Assembly (NCBI GenBank): GCA_038211735.1
Contig: JBBQVK010000001.1
Coordinates: 612,679-676,678 of the forward strand
Reading direction: 5' to 3'
DNA length: 64,000 bases
DNA from: JBBQVK01 sp038211735
GTDB taxonomy: Bacteria; Patescibacteriota; Gracilibacteria; Absconditabacterales; Absconditicoccaceae
Position numbers and translations under genes: made by a program. Shown piece after piece: positions 49,629 to 61,600 of this stretch (positions are counted from its first letter, which is position 1; the number at the start of each line of letters is the position of its first letter). The notes below the pieces were generated by a model, which was given only the letters and a program-made list of their open reading frames with translations, had not been told where the DNA came from and did not search any database.

Positions 49629-50021
49629 ATGACTGACGGAGGAACAACATTATCTCCTAATGCAAAAAAAGTATTAGATTTAGTTAAAGACCTTACAGCC
49701 GTAGAACTTAACCAACTCGTGAAATCCCTCGAGGAAGAGTATGGAGTATCTGCTGCTGCGCCAATGATGATGGCAGGAGGCGGAGGCGGAGAAGACGCGG
49801 CTGCAGGAAATGATATGGTGAGTGTTGAGCTAACTGAAGTTGGTCAACAAAAGATTTCTGTGATCAAAGTGGTCAAAGAACTCCTCAATATCGACCTTAA
49901 AGCTGCTAAAGATATCGTAGAAAAGGCTCCAGCATTCGTAAAAGAAAAGATTACTCTTGAGGAAGCTGAAACTATCAAGGCGAAACTTCAAGAAGCTGGT
50001 GCAACCGTATCTCTCAAATAG
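49629..50021 (+). CDS. rplL: 50S ribosomal protein L7/L12
   Basis: 130 residues. The N-terminal dimerisation part (VKDLTAVELNQLVKSLEEEY), a flexible Ala/Gly/Met hinge and the C-terminal domain (ISVIKVVKELLNIDLKAAKD, IVEKAPAFVKEKITLEEAE) form the L12 stalk protein. Its hinge has five glycines in a row, all GGN and none TGA. Confidence 0.97.
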   Translation: MTDGGTTLSPNAKKVLDLVKDLTAVELNQLVKSLEEEYGVSAAAPMMMAGGGGGEDAAAGNDMVSVELTEVGQQKISVIKVVKELLNIDLKAAKDIVEKAPAFVKEKITLEEAETIKAKLQEAGATVSLK

Positions 50022-50048
50022 TTTTTATCGATATTGTTACCACGGTAT

Positions 50049-50705
50049 ATGACGACAACTCAATCGATTATCGATGCAAAGGCATTTGTTGGGCATCCTA
50101 AAAATCAATCAAACCCAAAGACTAGAGAGTTCTGGCTTGGGGTGCATGAAGGGGTAGTAATTTTCAGCCCTGATCAAATCCAACAACAAGTAGCTCACGC
50201 TAAGGAGGTATTTCAAGAAGCCAAAAAACAGAATAAGGAAATTCTTATCATCTGTGAAAAAGAACTCTTCAAAGATCAGATAGCTAAACTTGCTGAAAAG
50301 GCGGGTGTACACTATCTCAATCATAAAGTACCTGCTGGCGTTCTTACCAACTTTGATACGCTCCTCCTTAGAATCAGAAACTTACAAGATATGAGATCGT
50401 TCGTTGGTAGCGAAAGCTTCAAAACATTGACCAAAAAAGAGCAGTCAATGAAAACAAGATCACTCAAGAAAGTTGAAGAAGTATATAAAGGGGTAGTAGA
50501 TTTGAGAAGAAAGCCAGAGTTAGTAATTATCGTAGACGGGCAGTTGATGCGTAAGTTCGTAGATGAGGTAGAAGAGTTGTCATTAAATAGTATTATTTTG
50601 GCATCTTCTAACTATAAAAGACGATCAGGTAGCCAAATTGTCCCTTGTAATGTGAACAGTGTTTCAAGCCTGACATGTATTCTTGAAGAAATCTTACAAT
50701 CATAA
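50049..50705 (+). CDS. rpsB: 30S ribosomal protein S2
   Basis: 218 residues. VGHPKNQSNPKTREFWLGVH, VHYLNHKVPAGVLTNFDTLL and LTKKEQSMKTRSLKKVEE match S2; the usual GHRTDYWNP-type C-terminal helices are shorter. No TGA. In most bacteria rpsB pairs with tsf; here a membrane-protein gene lies between them. Confidence 0.93.
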   Translation: MTTTQSIIDAKAFVGHPKNQSNPKTREFWLGVHEGVVIFSPDQIQQQVAHAKEVFQEAKKQNKEILIICEKELFKDQIAKLAEKAGVHYLNHKVPAGVLTNFDTLLLRIRNLQDMRSFVGSESFKTLTKKEQSMKTRSLKKVEEVYKGVVDLRRKPELVIIVDGQLMRKFVDEVEELSLNSIILASSNYKRRSGSQIVPCNVNSVSSLTCILEEILQS

Positions 50706-50753
50706 TTTGTGTAGTAGCTAAGCCTTTGGCATTTTAGCTGTATCATCATAATC

Positions 50754-51191
50754 ATGGTAGAAGCAGCGAAAGAGTTGGATGGATTAATTAATGATCAGTA
50801 CGTACCTAGTGGGATAGAGAGGAAGAAAGCCGTCCTTATGTACTTTTTTGTAGGCATTGTAGCGGCTTTATCCAAAGAGAAAGTCTCAATCTATGAGTAC
50901 TTTCATCTCAAGCAATCGCTTGGTCGACGAATGATCTTTTTCATTTGTATTATCGTGGGAGTCGTACTATTGTTTATCCCATATGTACGAGTTCTGCCTT
51001 TGTTTGTATTCCTATGCTTCTTAATAGTCTGGATCATATTTGTAAAACAAGCTCGAGAAGGAACCTATACGGTCGATCAAAATAAAGTCCTGCTTCCGTT
51101 CTTTGCGGGGATGGGTGAACGAGTACTATGAATCTTCGAATTAGAAGTTGTAGCACCGCAGCAACAAGAAGCGAATGAGAAGAAATCGTAA
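50754..51191 (+). CDS. Small membrane protein, DUF4870/Tic20-like
   Basis: 145 residues with three or four hydrophobic helices (VLMYFFVGIVAALS, MIFFICIIVGVVLLFIPYVR, LPLFVFLCFLIVWIIFV). HLKQSLGRRM and KQAREGTYT are like the F-H-x-x-Q-A and R-x-A-x-x-G-x segments of DUF4870/Tic20-type proteins; the match is tentative. One glycine is TGA (51129). It sits between rpsB and tsf. Confidence 0.6.
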
Positions 51192-51516
51192 GGAGGGGTG
51201 CGGAGAATGGGAAGTGGAAAGTTGATAGTGGAAGATATAATGAAGAGAAGAAATTAGAAGAGTGAGGTAAAGTATTTGATAAGCGAGTAAATGTATGTAG
51301 GTGCTATTGGGTACATTTAGGAGCGTTCGAATTGATAAAACTATGGAGCGAAGAGAGTTGAAAAAGATCCGATCCGCAGCTAACGAAGGGAGAAAGGACT
51401 ACGGAGTAGCCGGCTTGTCCGGATACCAGGATCGTTTCAATACTCGAGCGACTCAGCTACAAGAATTACACAATAAGCACAGAATATATTTAATTAGTTT
51501 AAGTTATTAAAGACAT
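51192..51516 (+). repeat. Dispersed hairpin repeat, copy C, in a 325-bp gap
   Basis: The first 100 bp are purine-rich low complexity. From about 51320 to 51456 the repeat core appears: ATGGAGCGAAG, then TTGAAAAAGATCC pairing with GGATCGTTTCAA, with ACTCGAGCGACTCAGC after it. The inner stem has GATCC/GGATC where copies A and B have GATGC/GCATC, and TTGAAA/TTTCAA where they have TTCGAA/TTTCGA, so both strands changed together. The loop is longer, with its own stem (GGACTACGGAGTAGCC region). Confidence 0.7.
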
Positions 51517-52302
51517 ATGGTAGATATAACATTAATCAAACAACTTAGAGAGAAAACATTTGCTCCACTCAAAGACTGTAAAGAGTGCCTAGAAGCTGCA
51601 AATGGTGATTTAGAAGAAGCTGAAAAACTTCTTAGAGAAAAAGGAGCTTTGAAAGCAGCTAATAAATCAGATAGGGCAACCAATGAGTGAGTAGTAATCA
51701 TCAGAGAAGAAGGAGACAAAATTGTTGGACTTAAGCTCGCATGTGAAACAGATTTTGTTGCTAGAAATGAAACGTTTATAGCGCTAGGTCAGAGAATTGT
51801 GGATGAGCTCATGAAGTTAGAGAGTCTAGAAAGTTATGATCAATTAGATGATGCTAAAAAAACTGAACTTGAAAGTATCCTCAAAGATAACTTCGTCACT
51901 ATTGGTGAGAATATGCAAATCATAGATGCGTTTGTTCGTAAAGAGCAAGCATATGTTTACAGACATCCTGGAGACAGGGTTGCTGCAGTAGTCTTCTACG
52001 AAGGTGATGCAGAAAAAGCAAAACAAGTCGCTCTTCAAGCAGCAGCTATGAGCCCTATGTACTTGGATGTCTCAGAAGTTCCTTCTGACAAAGTAGAGGA
52101 GCTTACTATTATGTTCACTCAAGAAGTTAAAGATAGTTGAAAGCCAGCAGAGATAGTAGAAAAGATTGTACAAGGGAAACTTCAAAAAGAGTGGAGTGAG
52201 CTTGTACTTCTAGAGCAGGTATCAATCGTAGATGATAACAAAAAAGTGAAAGATCTTCTTGGTGATACCAAAGTTAAAGGGTTTATTAGATACGCTATTT
52301 AA
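51517..52302 (+). CDS. tsf: Elongation factor Ts
   Basis: 261 residues. Recycles EF-Tu by GDP exchange. The N-terminal UBA-like part (LIKQLREKTFAPLKDCKECL, GDLEEAEKLLREKGALKAA) and the core TDFVARNETFIALGQ (the exchange motif) are present, followed by VPSDKVEELTIMFTQEV. Two glycines are TGA, one at the conserved E-G in ATNEG. Confidence 0.96.
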
Positions 52303-52347
52303 TACACTTAAATAGAAGCAGGGAGAGGGCTGTTAGGATACCTCTCT

Positions 52348-52365
52348 ACTCCGACCTATCGGAGT
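52348..52365 (+). promoter_or_regulatory. Hairpin between tsf and rpsF
   Basis: Stem ACTCCGA/TCGGAGT with loop CCTA, preceded by AGAGG...CCTCT (52324-52346). No T-run follows, so it may be an r-protein leader rather than a terminator. A CCG-type S6/S18 binding site cannot be confirmed. Confidence 0.4.
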
Positions 52366-52458
52366 TCCATACTGATAAATTAGGGTTTTACTCCTTATTT
52401 ATAAGCTAGAAAATTAATTTATTAATTATCTAGATGCTTTTACTTTTTTGACCAATTG

Positions 52459-52911
52459 ATGATGAGTAAGTATGAATTAGTGTGTGTGATAGATGCTGGA
52501 ATGCCTTCAGCAGACATCAAGACTACACAAGAAAGTGTTGAAAAAGCGCTTGGTAAAAAATCTATTCTGGATACTGATCAGATCGGGTTGCTCCCTGTAG
52601 CATATCCTCTTCGTGGCCAAGACCAAGGATATTTTTTGTCATACCAAGTAGAGGTTGAACCTACTGCTATGGAAGAACTCAAAACGCATCTTAGACTTGA
52701 GAAAGGAGTTGCAAAATTCGTTTTCTACAAAATGGGAGAGAAAGAGCAGTTCCTAAAATTTGGCGAACTACAAAAACAATTTGAAGCTCTCTGGCCTCAA
52801 GATAAAGACCAAGAAGCTAAAGATGAAGCGAAAGCTAAGAAACTAGAAGACAATATAGCTGCTTCTTTGAAGAGAGGAACAGAATCGCCAGCAGTTGAGA
52901 AAACTTCATAA
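52459..52911 (+). CDS. rpsF: 30S ribosomal protein S6
   Basis: 150 residues. MSKYELVCVIDAGMPSADIK and RLEKGVAKFVFYKMGEKEQF follow S6, including the paired strands that hold S18. The last 45 residues are a charged tail (DKDQEAKDEAKAKKLED). ATG 52459 or 52462 may be used. It sits directly before rpsR; the ssb gene usually between them is missing. Confidence 0.92.
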   Translation: MMSKYELVCVIDAGMPSADIKTTQESVEKALGKKSILDTDQIGLLPVAYPLRGQDQGYFLSYQVEVEPTAMEELKTHLRLEKGVAKFVFYKMGEKEQFLKFGELQKQFEALWPQDKDQEAKDEAKAKKLEDNIAASLKRGTESPAVEKTS

Positions 52912-52966
52912 TATTGCAGTATATCAAATACTATATCTTTCTATTTACCCACTTACTTACTATACA

Positions 52967-53179
52967 ATGTTGTTCTGACCTAAAAAGACCTTCTTTACAA
53001 CCGATGAGCGTCTAGCGATTATCCACTGGAAATCTATCTCGTTGCTACAGAAGTATATGACGAGATTTGCAAGAATTAAACCTAGAAAATTTACTGGGAA
53101 CACTGTTAAGCAACAGAAAAAAATTAGACAAGCGATCATTGCTGCCAGAGAAATTGGATTATTGCCTTATACAAGATAG
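52967..53179 (+). CDS. rpsR: 30S ribosomal protein S18
   Basis: 70 residues. SLLQKYMTRFARIKPRKFTG, NTVKQQKKIRQAIIAAREIG and LLPYTR are the S18 core (family: P-R-R-x-T-G ... K-x-Q-R-x-x-x-x-A-I-x-x-A-R-x-x-x-L-L-P). Codon 4 is a TGA glycine (52976). Confidence 0.95.
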
Positions 53180-53218
53180 TCGGAGAAAACGTTATTTTAC
53201 CTTTATTGTATCGTTCCA

Positions 53219-53374
53219 ATGCCAGGCAAACTCAATAGAATCAGAAAGTACAAGTGGAGCAAAAGACTAAACGTCCATGGATTTTTGAAAAGAATGGGCA
53301 CTAAAGATTGAAGAGCAGTACTGTCTAGAAGAAGGAAGAAGGGAAGACATGTACTAACGGTTCATAGAAAATAA
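53219..53374 (+). CDS. rpmH: 50S ribosomal protein L34
   Basis: 51 residues, easily missed because an in-frame TGA splits it. RKYKWSKRLNVHGFLKRMGT, then KDGRAVLSRRRKKGRHVLTV, fits L34 (K-R-x-x-x-H-G-F-x-x-R-M-x-T-x-x-G-R-x-V-L-x-x-R-R-x-K-G-R). The glycine of KDGRAVL is TGA (53309-53311), at an invariant position. Located between rpsR and rpoB, not near dnaA or rnpA as usual. Confidence 0.93.
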
Positions 53375-53462
53375 TCTTCTTCATAAACCGCTCCTCTCTT
53401 TAGCCTTTGATTGTTCCTATTGGCTATGCTAAGTAACAGTACTATCTGAAGATTATAGATCG

Positions 53463-53486
53463 CCTCACTCAATAGTGAGGAATTTT
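53463..53486 (+). terminator. Terminator before rpoB
   Basis: Perfect stem CCTCACT/AGTGAGG with a CAAT loop, followed by AATTTTT, 26 bp before the rpoB start. Confidence 0.75.
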
Positions 53487-53511
53487 TGCTTTATTGCTTA
53501 CGACCGTATTC

Positions 53512-56500
53512 ATGTCGAAGAAACCAACTCTAACTGTCCCACAAAACATGCATTTTGGAGAAACTCATGGGAGAGTTCGACTTGCTCCTCCTAAGAAGTT
53601 TGCTGATTTCCCTGATCTGCTTGACATGCAAACGCAAGGATTTGCGAGTTTCTTAGAAAAATATCTCTTTAAGCTGTTCGACGATATCAATCCAGTAAAC
53701 GATATCGCTGGAGAAAAGTTGGGTCTGACAATCACTGAGATTAAAGTTTCCCAAGCGATCGACCAGGTAGAGACTTGTAAGAAAAAAGAACTTACCTATG
53801 GTGGGATAATCTCTGGTAAAATGAAACTATACGACAATGAAACCAAAAAAGTCTTATTCAATAAGCGCATAAATATAGGTATTTTACCATTGATGACCAA
53901 GCGGGGGTCATATATTATCAATGGAGTAGAAAGAGTGATTATTTCTCAAATTATTAGATCATACGGTATATTCTTCAACTACGACAAGAGGAATCTTACC
54001 CAATCATTCAAGATTATTCCAGAGCAAGGATCGTGGATAGAGGTATTCACTGAAAAGTCCGGCAATATCGTGGTGAGAATTAACAACTCAAGGAAGTTTG
54101 CAGTGAGTGCACTCTTGAGAGTTTTTTGATTCGAAACAGACGAGAGTATCAAAGCATTATTCCAAGGGTTGTTCGACGAAGAAGATTTCGACTATATAGA
54201 ACAGACGCTTTCCAAAGATGGATTAACAAGCGCTGAAGACGCAGCAGTGCATATCTACAACAAGATGAGACCCGGTGAAATCATCGATAGCGAAAGCGCG
54301 ATGGACTATATCAAATCAATTTTCCTTTCACAAGATAGAATGCATCTAGGTGCAGTAGCGAGACGTAAGATCAACGTTAAGCTTGGGCTCAACAAAGATC
54401 TCAAAAAACCAGAATCACATCTGTTCGATGCTGAGGATCTGATCGCAGCTATGAAATATCTGGTTGCTCTTGGAAATAAGAAGAGAGGATTCTTCTATGA
54501 CGATATTGACCATTTGGCAAATAGACGTATTAGATCAATGGGTGAGACGTTATATGCTCATCTAATTCCTGTTATGGGGAAATTTGTAAAGAGTATCAAA
54601 GGTAAGTTATCGGTCTTAAATCTTGATGAACCGATCAAACTTACGAGTTTGGCTAACTTCAAGATCATTGATAATTCAATCAAAAGTTTTTTCGCAACTT
54701 CTCAGCTTTCTCAGTTCTTGGATCAATTGAATCCATTAGCCGAAATTGAGCATAAGAGAAGAATCACAGCTATGGGTCCTGGAGGATTGAAGAGAGAGAC
54801 AGCAACGTTCGAAGTCCGTGACGTTCATCAATCTCATTACGGACGTATCTGCCCAGTTGAAACTCCTGAAGGACAGAATATTGGACTGGTAGTACATCAA
54901 GCATTATATAGTAAGGTAAATGAGTTTGGGTTTATAGAAACGCCTGCGATGAAGGTAAAGAATAGCCTTCCGGCGACTGCTGCAGACCTTACAAATAGGA
55001 TTTCAGAAGACACTATCAAGGATGGAAATAAAATCGTCGTAAAAGATGGTGAATTTATCGATGAGAAAATAGCGAAAAGTATTGAGAAGTTATATAAAGG
55101 TAAAGGAGCGATAGTAAAAGTAAGACCTTTCTTGACTGGAGAGGTAGAGTATATCTCCCCAGAGTACGATGAAAAATATATTATTGCGGATATTTCTACG
55201 CCAGTAGATGAACATTATAATATCGCTGTAAAAAGAGTAGCGGCAAGGCACTTTATGAATATGGAATTGTTCTATGTTAACGACATTACTCACGTAGACG
55301 TAAATCCTTCGCAAATTTTCAGTCCGAACACGACAACTATTCCGTTCGTAGATCACGATGATGCGGTACGTGCAGCGATGGGAACGAACATGCAACGTCA
55401 GGCGGTTCCATTGATTAAACCAGAAGCTCCACTTGTTGGGACTTGACTGGAGGCTGATATTGCAAGTATGACTTATGCAGTAACGAAAGCAGAAGGACCA
55501 GGAGAAGTAACATATGTAGATGGCAAAAGAGTAAAAATTAAATATGCAAAAGGAGGGACCAAAGAGTACGAATGTATCACCTTCAAAAGATCCAATCAAA
55601 AAACTGTTATTCATCAGATTCCTAGAGTATCACTTGGCGATAAAGTAAAAACTAATGATATCATTGTGGAGGGTCCATCAGTAGTCGATGGAGAGATCTC
55701 TTTAGGGAAGAATCTCAAAGTAGCATTTATGCAGTGGGAAGGATACAACTATGAAGATGCGATCGCAATCTCTCAAAGACTTATTGAAGAAGATGAACTT
55801 ACTTCAATTCATATCGATGAGTATGAGATTGAAGTGGCTGATACAAAGCTTGGACCTGAAGAGACAACCAATGATATCCCTGGGGTCTCGTTGACTAAAC
55901 TTAAAAACTTGGATGAAGACGGGATTGTAAGGATTGGTTCTAGCGTAAAAGGTGGAGACATTCTGGTAGGTAAGATTTCTCCAAAATCAGAAGGGGAGTT
56001 GAGTCCTGAAGAAAAATTGATCCAGGCTATTTTCGGTGATAAATCAAAGAGTTTCAAAGATACCTCATTATATATGCCGGCAGGAAGTGAAGGGAAAGTA
56101 ATTGATGTTCTTACATTGGACGCCAAAAAAGGAGATAATCTTACAGCTGGGGTGAGGAAGAAGATCAAAGTATATGTTGCTATGACGAGGAAGATTGAAG
56201 TCGGAGATAAACTTGCTGGTAGACATGGAAACAAGGGTATTATCGCGGTGGTAGTTCCACAAGAAGATATGCCATTTACAGAAGATGGATATCCTGTTGA
56301 TATTATGTTAAATCCGCTTGGAGTAGTATCTCGTATGAATATCTGACAGACTTTGGAGATGCAGTTAGGACTTATTGCAAAAGCGATGGGTACCAAATTT
56401 GCTGTCCCATTGTTCTCGAAATTCTGAGTAGAAGAGATTCGTATACTATTACAAAATATAGATCTTGCTGATGACGGGAAATCGATCGTATTTGATGGAA

Positions 56501-57078
56501 GGACAGGTTTGGCATACAACAGTAGAGTAACAGTAGGGTATATGCACATTCTCAAATTGATCCATATGGTCGAAGATAAGATTCATGCAAGATCAGTCGG
56601 TCCTTACTCACTTATTACCCAACAGCCGTTGGGAGGTAAAGCGAGAGAAGGTGGACAGAGATTCGGAGAGATGGAAGTGTGGGCATTGGAAGCGTATTCT
56701 GCAGTATATACACTACAGGAGATGTTAACTGTTAAGTCAGACGATGTTACAGGTAGAAATAAAACATACGAAGCTATTATCAAGGGTGGTAAGATCAGAG
56801 TCGCAGGTATACCAGAATCATTTAACTTGGTTACCTTCCTGTTCAAAGGACTCGGTCAAAATATCGTTCCATTGGGAGAAGATGAAATCAGTTCAATCCA
56901 CAAAGAAAGGGTTAGTAAGATCTTACAACTCGGTCTTAAGGGAATTACTGCAGCTGGAGCAGCCCATGAGATAGAAGTTAACACAGGATCTACCTTCCAA
57001 GAAGAAGAAGATGAAAAGAAAGAGATATTAGACAGCGTAGTAGAAGAACTAAAGGAACATGGAGATATAGATGAGTAG
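53512..57078 (+). CDS. rpoB: RNA polymerase beta subunit
   Basis: 1188 residues. The N-terminus has TQGFASFLEKYLFKLFDDIN. The rifampicin region holds SQLSQFLDQLNPLAEIEHKR followed by LGPGGL-like MGPGGLKRETATFEVRDVH and GRICPVETPEGQNIGLV. VGTGLEADIASM, VAFMQWEGYNYEDAI, DKLAGRHGNKGIIAVVV and RMNIGQTLEMQLG follow; the Gly residues of TGLE (55444) and NIGQ (56344) are TGA. The rifampicin-site D-Q-x-N-P and H-K-R residues are present. The C-terminus ends GEMEVWALEAYSA and a long acidic tail. Two extra genes separate it from rpoC. Confidence 0.98.
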
Positions 57079-57110
57079 TTTTTATCTTTAAAATAAGTAC
57101 ATATAAGATT

Positions 57111-57899
57111 ATGTATACCATCGTTTGGATAATTGCATTAGTATGATCGTTTCTCATGGTGTCGTCGCTAAAGAAGCAGTGAACATCACGGAATAACTTA
57201 TCAATACTTAAAAAAGTTTTGATAGTTGTACTGATATTATGTAATCCTGTTGTATCTTGAGTTATTCTATACTATTGACTAAGGAAATCATCGAAGTCGG
57301 TAGCAAGCATATCTAATAAAATATCATTTGGAGTTGCCTTAATCTATATTATCATCTTTGTTATCATCTTCCGTAGTTTTTTCTGAGTAATGTTTAACGC
57401 AATAAGTAATCGCTGAACTGGAACATCTTGATCTGGAACGGAAGCAACTATAAATAAAGTAGAATGGAATACAGAGGAGTATCCGAAACTAGTAAATGCC
57501 TTTTTATCCCCACTCGCCCTAGATACTAACCATTTGTCACAAATGTTCTTAGAAAATGGTAATAAGAAATATAACGAGATGTTACAGAAGTATTCAGGAG
57601 ATATTATGAACAATTATAGAGAATCTTATCAATTAACAATTAATGTGTTTGAACAATGAATAGATACTAATATCAATGATTCAGAACTTGAACAGAAATG
57701 GCAGGAATACCTTCAACTTATAAAAAAAAATCAAGATGAGATATTAGGTATTGTTGAGACTCTGTTACAGAAAAAGTCTTTAGGTAATAATAATCTTAAA
57801 CGCGATGAAGATTATATAATCTTTTATAGACGATGATTAAAACTTGATTCTATGGATTTGTCCTTTTGAATGAAAGCGAAGCCTTTGATAGAGAAATAG
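57111..57899 (+). CDS. Membrane protein of unknown function between rpoB and rpoC
   Basis: 262 residues. The first 110 residues hold three hydrophobic helices (TIVWIIALVGSFLMVSSL, VLIVVLILCNPVVSGVILYY, GVALIYIIIFVIIFRSFFGV). The rest is a soluble, helical region (YPKLVNAFLSPLALD, NKKYNEMLQKYSGDIM, KKNQDEILGIVETLLQKKS). A Gly/Ser/Thr linker (NRGTGTSGSGTE) with TGA glycines joins them. No family recognised. Starts 32 nt after the rpoB stop. Confidence 0.7.
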
Positions 57900-57957
57900 A
57901 CGTGTAGTACAATGTTAAGCACATGGAAATAATTTATTACTCTTAACTGATGCAGAC

Positions 57958-58629
57958 ATGAAAAAATCTACTATTCGGATAATTGTTATTGTTGTAATAG
58001 TTCTTGCGGGTGCTTGGCACTGGAAAGATTGGAAAAAAGCTAACATGGCAGATAATATTCCTGATGACACAGGTATGATTGCTGGAGAACAAAATAATAA
58101 CGATCAGAATGAGTGACCTCCAGCTGCTGAAGCAGTGATGGATGCTCAGGGAGTGATAATAAAAGATGACGAAAAAATCTATACTGATGAAGACTACAGC
58201 TTCTCGTTCCAATTCCCTGCAGAACTAGTGCTTAAAGTAGATAGATCTATAGATACAGGAGGTAACTTAGAAGGAAAGATTATGACAATAGTCTCACCAT
58301 CTGCTCCAGATAAAATTCTATGGTCGCTCGCTGTCTTCCCAGATCAAGGTGATAGTTTAGCGCATACCAGCGAAAGTATGATAGACTATTTGAAGAACCA
58401 AGGAGTCGAGACTACACATGAAGATATAACTATAGATGGGATTGCTGCTACATTAATTACCCCAACTAGTAGAGTAATGGGAGATGCTCCAGCACAAGAA
58501 GTGCCAGAAGGAGATGGTACAATAGTTCTGTATACACTCAATAGCATGATATATTTGTACAACAACTCTTACGCAAAAGACTTCGAATGATTCCAAAAAT
58601 TCTACGAAAGTTTTAAGCAAACAAAATAG
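57958..58629 (+). CDS. Membrane-anchored extracellular protein of unknown function
   Basis: 223 residues. One N-terminal helix (IRIIVIVVIVLAGAWHW) is followed by an acidic linker and a domain starting DEDYSFSFQFPAELVLKV, reminiscent of PsbP/DUF1795-like folds (Y-x-F-x-F-P at the start, a late YLYNNSYAKDFEGFQKFYES). The similarity is slight. It ends 46 nt before rpoC, so it belongs to the rpoB-rpoC unit. Two glycines are TGA. Confidence 0.7.
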
Positions 58630-58675
58630 TTTTCATATAAACTTTGTGATATAATTTACTCATTTCCTTACCTCC

Positions 58676-61600
58676 ATGATTAAAAAACATTTCGATGGGT
58701 TACAAGTACTCCTTGCTTCTGCTGAAGACGTTAAGAGTTGGTCGTTCGGGTCAGTAGAGTCACCTGACACTATCAACTATAGAACAGGGAAACCTAAGCA
58801 GAAAGGACTTTTCTGTGAAGCTATTTTCGGTCCTATGAAAAACTACGAGTGTAGTTGTGGGAAGTATAAGGGAGTAAGATACAAAGGTATCGTATGTGAG
58901 CGTTGTGGAGTAGAAGTCACTACTTCGAGAGTAAGACGTGAGCGTATGGGGCATATCGAGCTTGCTTCACCTGTAGTGCACGTATGGTATATCAAAGCAA
59001 CTCCATCAAGAATTGGACTATTGCTCAACCTTTCTGTGAATGAAATTGAGAAGGTATTATACTTCGTAAAATATATTGTTACTGAAATTAAAGACGATCA
59101 AGCGAAGAATGTTATCTCAAACTTAGACAAAGACTATCATGCAAAAATGAACGAACTTGATAAAATCTATGCAGAAGAGAAAAAACAATATACACAAGGA
59201 GCGAAATGATGAACAGAGAAATCAGAGAAAGATACAAAATTCAAAGACACTGAACTTTTGAAGATCTATTCTGAAAATAAAACCGCGTTGGAAAAAGAGT
59301 ATAGCAGAATTAAATCTGTGCTCTCTAACTTAAAAGTTGGTAGCACAATCTTGGAAAGTGATTACAGAAATATTTTCTATAAGTTCGAAGGAGCTTATAC
59401 CTTTGGTTCTGGATCACAGTCTATTCTTACACTTTTGAAAAAGATAGTTATTCAAGATGATATTACCTTAATCTTGAAGAATTTTGGTGCTCTGAAGGGA
59501 GAGGAGAGAAAGAAGGCGTTCAAGAAATTGAAACTTTTGATTAATCTCTATATCTCAGGGGTGAAGCCAGAATGGATGGTTATTACGCATTTGCCAGTAA
59601 TTCCGCCAGATCTAAGGCCGGTAGTGCAGTTGGAAGGTGGTAAGTTCGCGTCTTCAGACGTTAACTTATTCTATAGACGTGTACTGATGAGAAATCTCAG
59701 ATTGAAGAAAATGATTCAAGTTGGGATGCCTGATGTCGTTAAGAAAAATGAAATAAGATTGTTGCAAGAAGCAGTAAATAATTTGCTCGTGGGAGAAAAA
59801 GGAAACGCGAGAGGATTTGGAGCAGGAGTGAAAATCTTCAAATCACTTACAGACATGTTGAGTGGTAAAGAAGGTATCTTCAGAAAGAACTTACTAGGAA
59901 AGAGAGTAGACTACTCAGGACGTTCGGTAATTACCGTTGGACCAAATCTTAAACTAGACGAGTGTGGTCTTCCATTGTATGTTGCAGTAAAAATGTTTAC
60001 GCCATTTATTATCGGAAAATTGATCGAAAGAAAAATTGCACATACACCTAAACAAGCAGAAAAACTTATCAAAGATGAAAACCCAATCGCATTAAAAATC
60101 CTTGAAGAAGTTATTCAAGACAAGTATGTGTTGCTTAATCGTGCGCCTACGTTGCATAGACTGTCTATCCAAGCGTTCAAGATCAAGCTGATGCCTGGTA
60201 AGACAATCCGTATTCATCCGCTCGTAACACCGGCGTTCAATGCCGACTTCGATGGAGATCAGATGGCGGTTCATCTACCATTGTCTGAAGAAGCACAGCG
60301 CGAAGCTAAGGAGTTGATTGCGGCTGACAAGAACGTCTTGAAGCCTGCATCAGGTGATCCAGTAATTACACATTCACAGGATATGGTAATCGGAGTGTAC
60401 TATCTTACTGACGATAGCGGATCAGACGGAAAGTTGAAAGCAAAACTTGCATCAGTAGAAGATGCAATGGTCTACTATCGGAATGACGAACTACACATCA
60501 AAGACAAAATATTACTCAAAGTAGGAAATGAATATATAGAAACAACATTGGGAAGAGCGGTGTTCAACTCACTCTTGCCTGAGAAAGTAAGATTTATCAA
60601 CAAGAAAATTACTAAGAAAGGACTTAGACAAATCTTGGATACCATCTTCGATATCTATGGTAGAGAGATGACGGTACAAGTTGCTGATGCGATTAAGGAT
60701 CGGTGATTCAAATTCGCTACGCTTTCTGCAGTGACGATCAATATTTTTGATCTTATGGTGCCTCCAGAGAAAGATGAAATACTAAATATACATGGAGAGA
60801 GAGTAAATGAAATTCACAACTTCTGGTTCAAAGGAATGTTATCTGATGAGGAGAAACATAGAATTATTATCCAAGAGCGGAGTGAAGGAAAAGCGAAGAT
60901 TGAAGAGCTCGTAAAAGTAAATTATAAGCCTGGTAATGATGTATTTAGTCTAATCGATTCCGGAGCGAGAGGTACATGGGGACAGATGACACAGATGGCT
61001 GGTATGAAAGGGCTCGTAGCTTCACCTTCGGGAGAGATTATTGAACTTCCTATCAAATCATCGTTGCTCGAAGGGTTTAGCCCGATCGAATACTTTATCT
61101 CTGCTCATGGAGCGAGAAAGGGTAAAGCGGATACAGCGTTGAGAACTGCAGAATCAGGATACCTCACGAGAAGATTAGTCGATGCCTCACAAGAAATTAT
61201 TGTGAGAGAGGAAGATTGTAAAACAAATGCATATATTTTGATGTCACAAGAAGATGCTGAGGTAAGAGGCGAACCATTTGATCAGTTGATCTTCGGTAGA
61301 GTATTGGCGGAGGATGCTAAAGACCAAAAGGGAAATACTATCTTGCACAAAAATGATTTGATTGACAAGATGAATCTGCAAATGGCTATGGATGGGCAGG
61401 TTGACTATGTGAAATTAAGAAGTCCGTTGACGTGCGAAACAGTCGGAGGTGTGTGCCAACATTGTTTTGGTATGGATATGTCGACTAGACAGTGGGTAGA
61501 GATTGGAGTTCCTGTAGGAATTATCTCTTCTCAATCAATTTGAGAACCAGGTACTCAGTTGACGATGCGTACGTTCCATACGGGAGGTATTGCTCAGACT

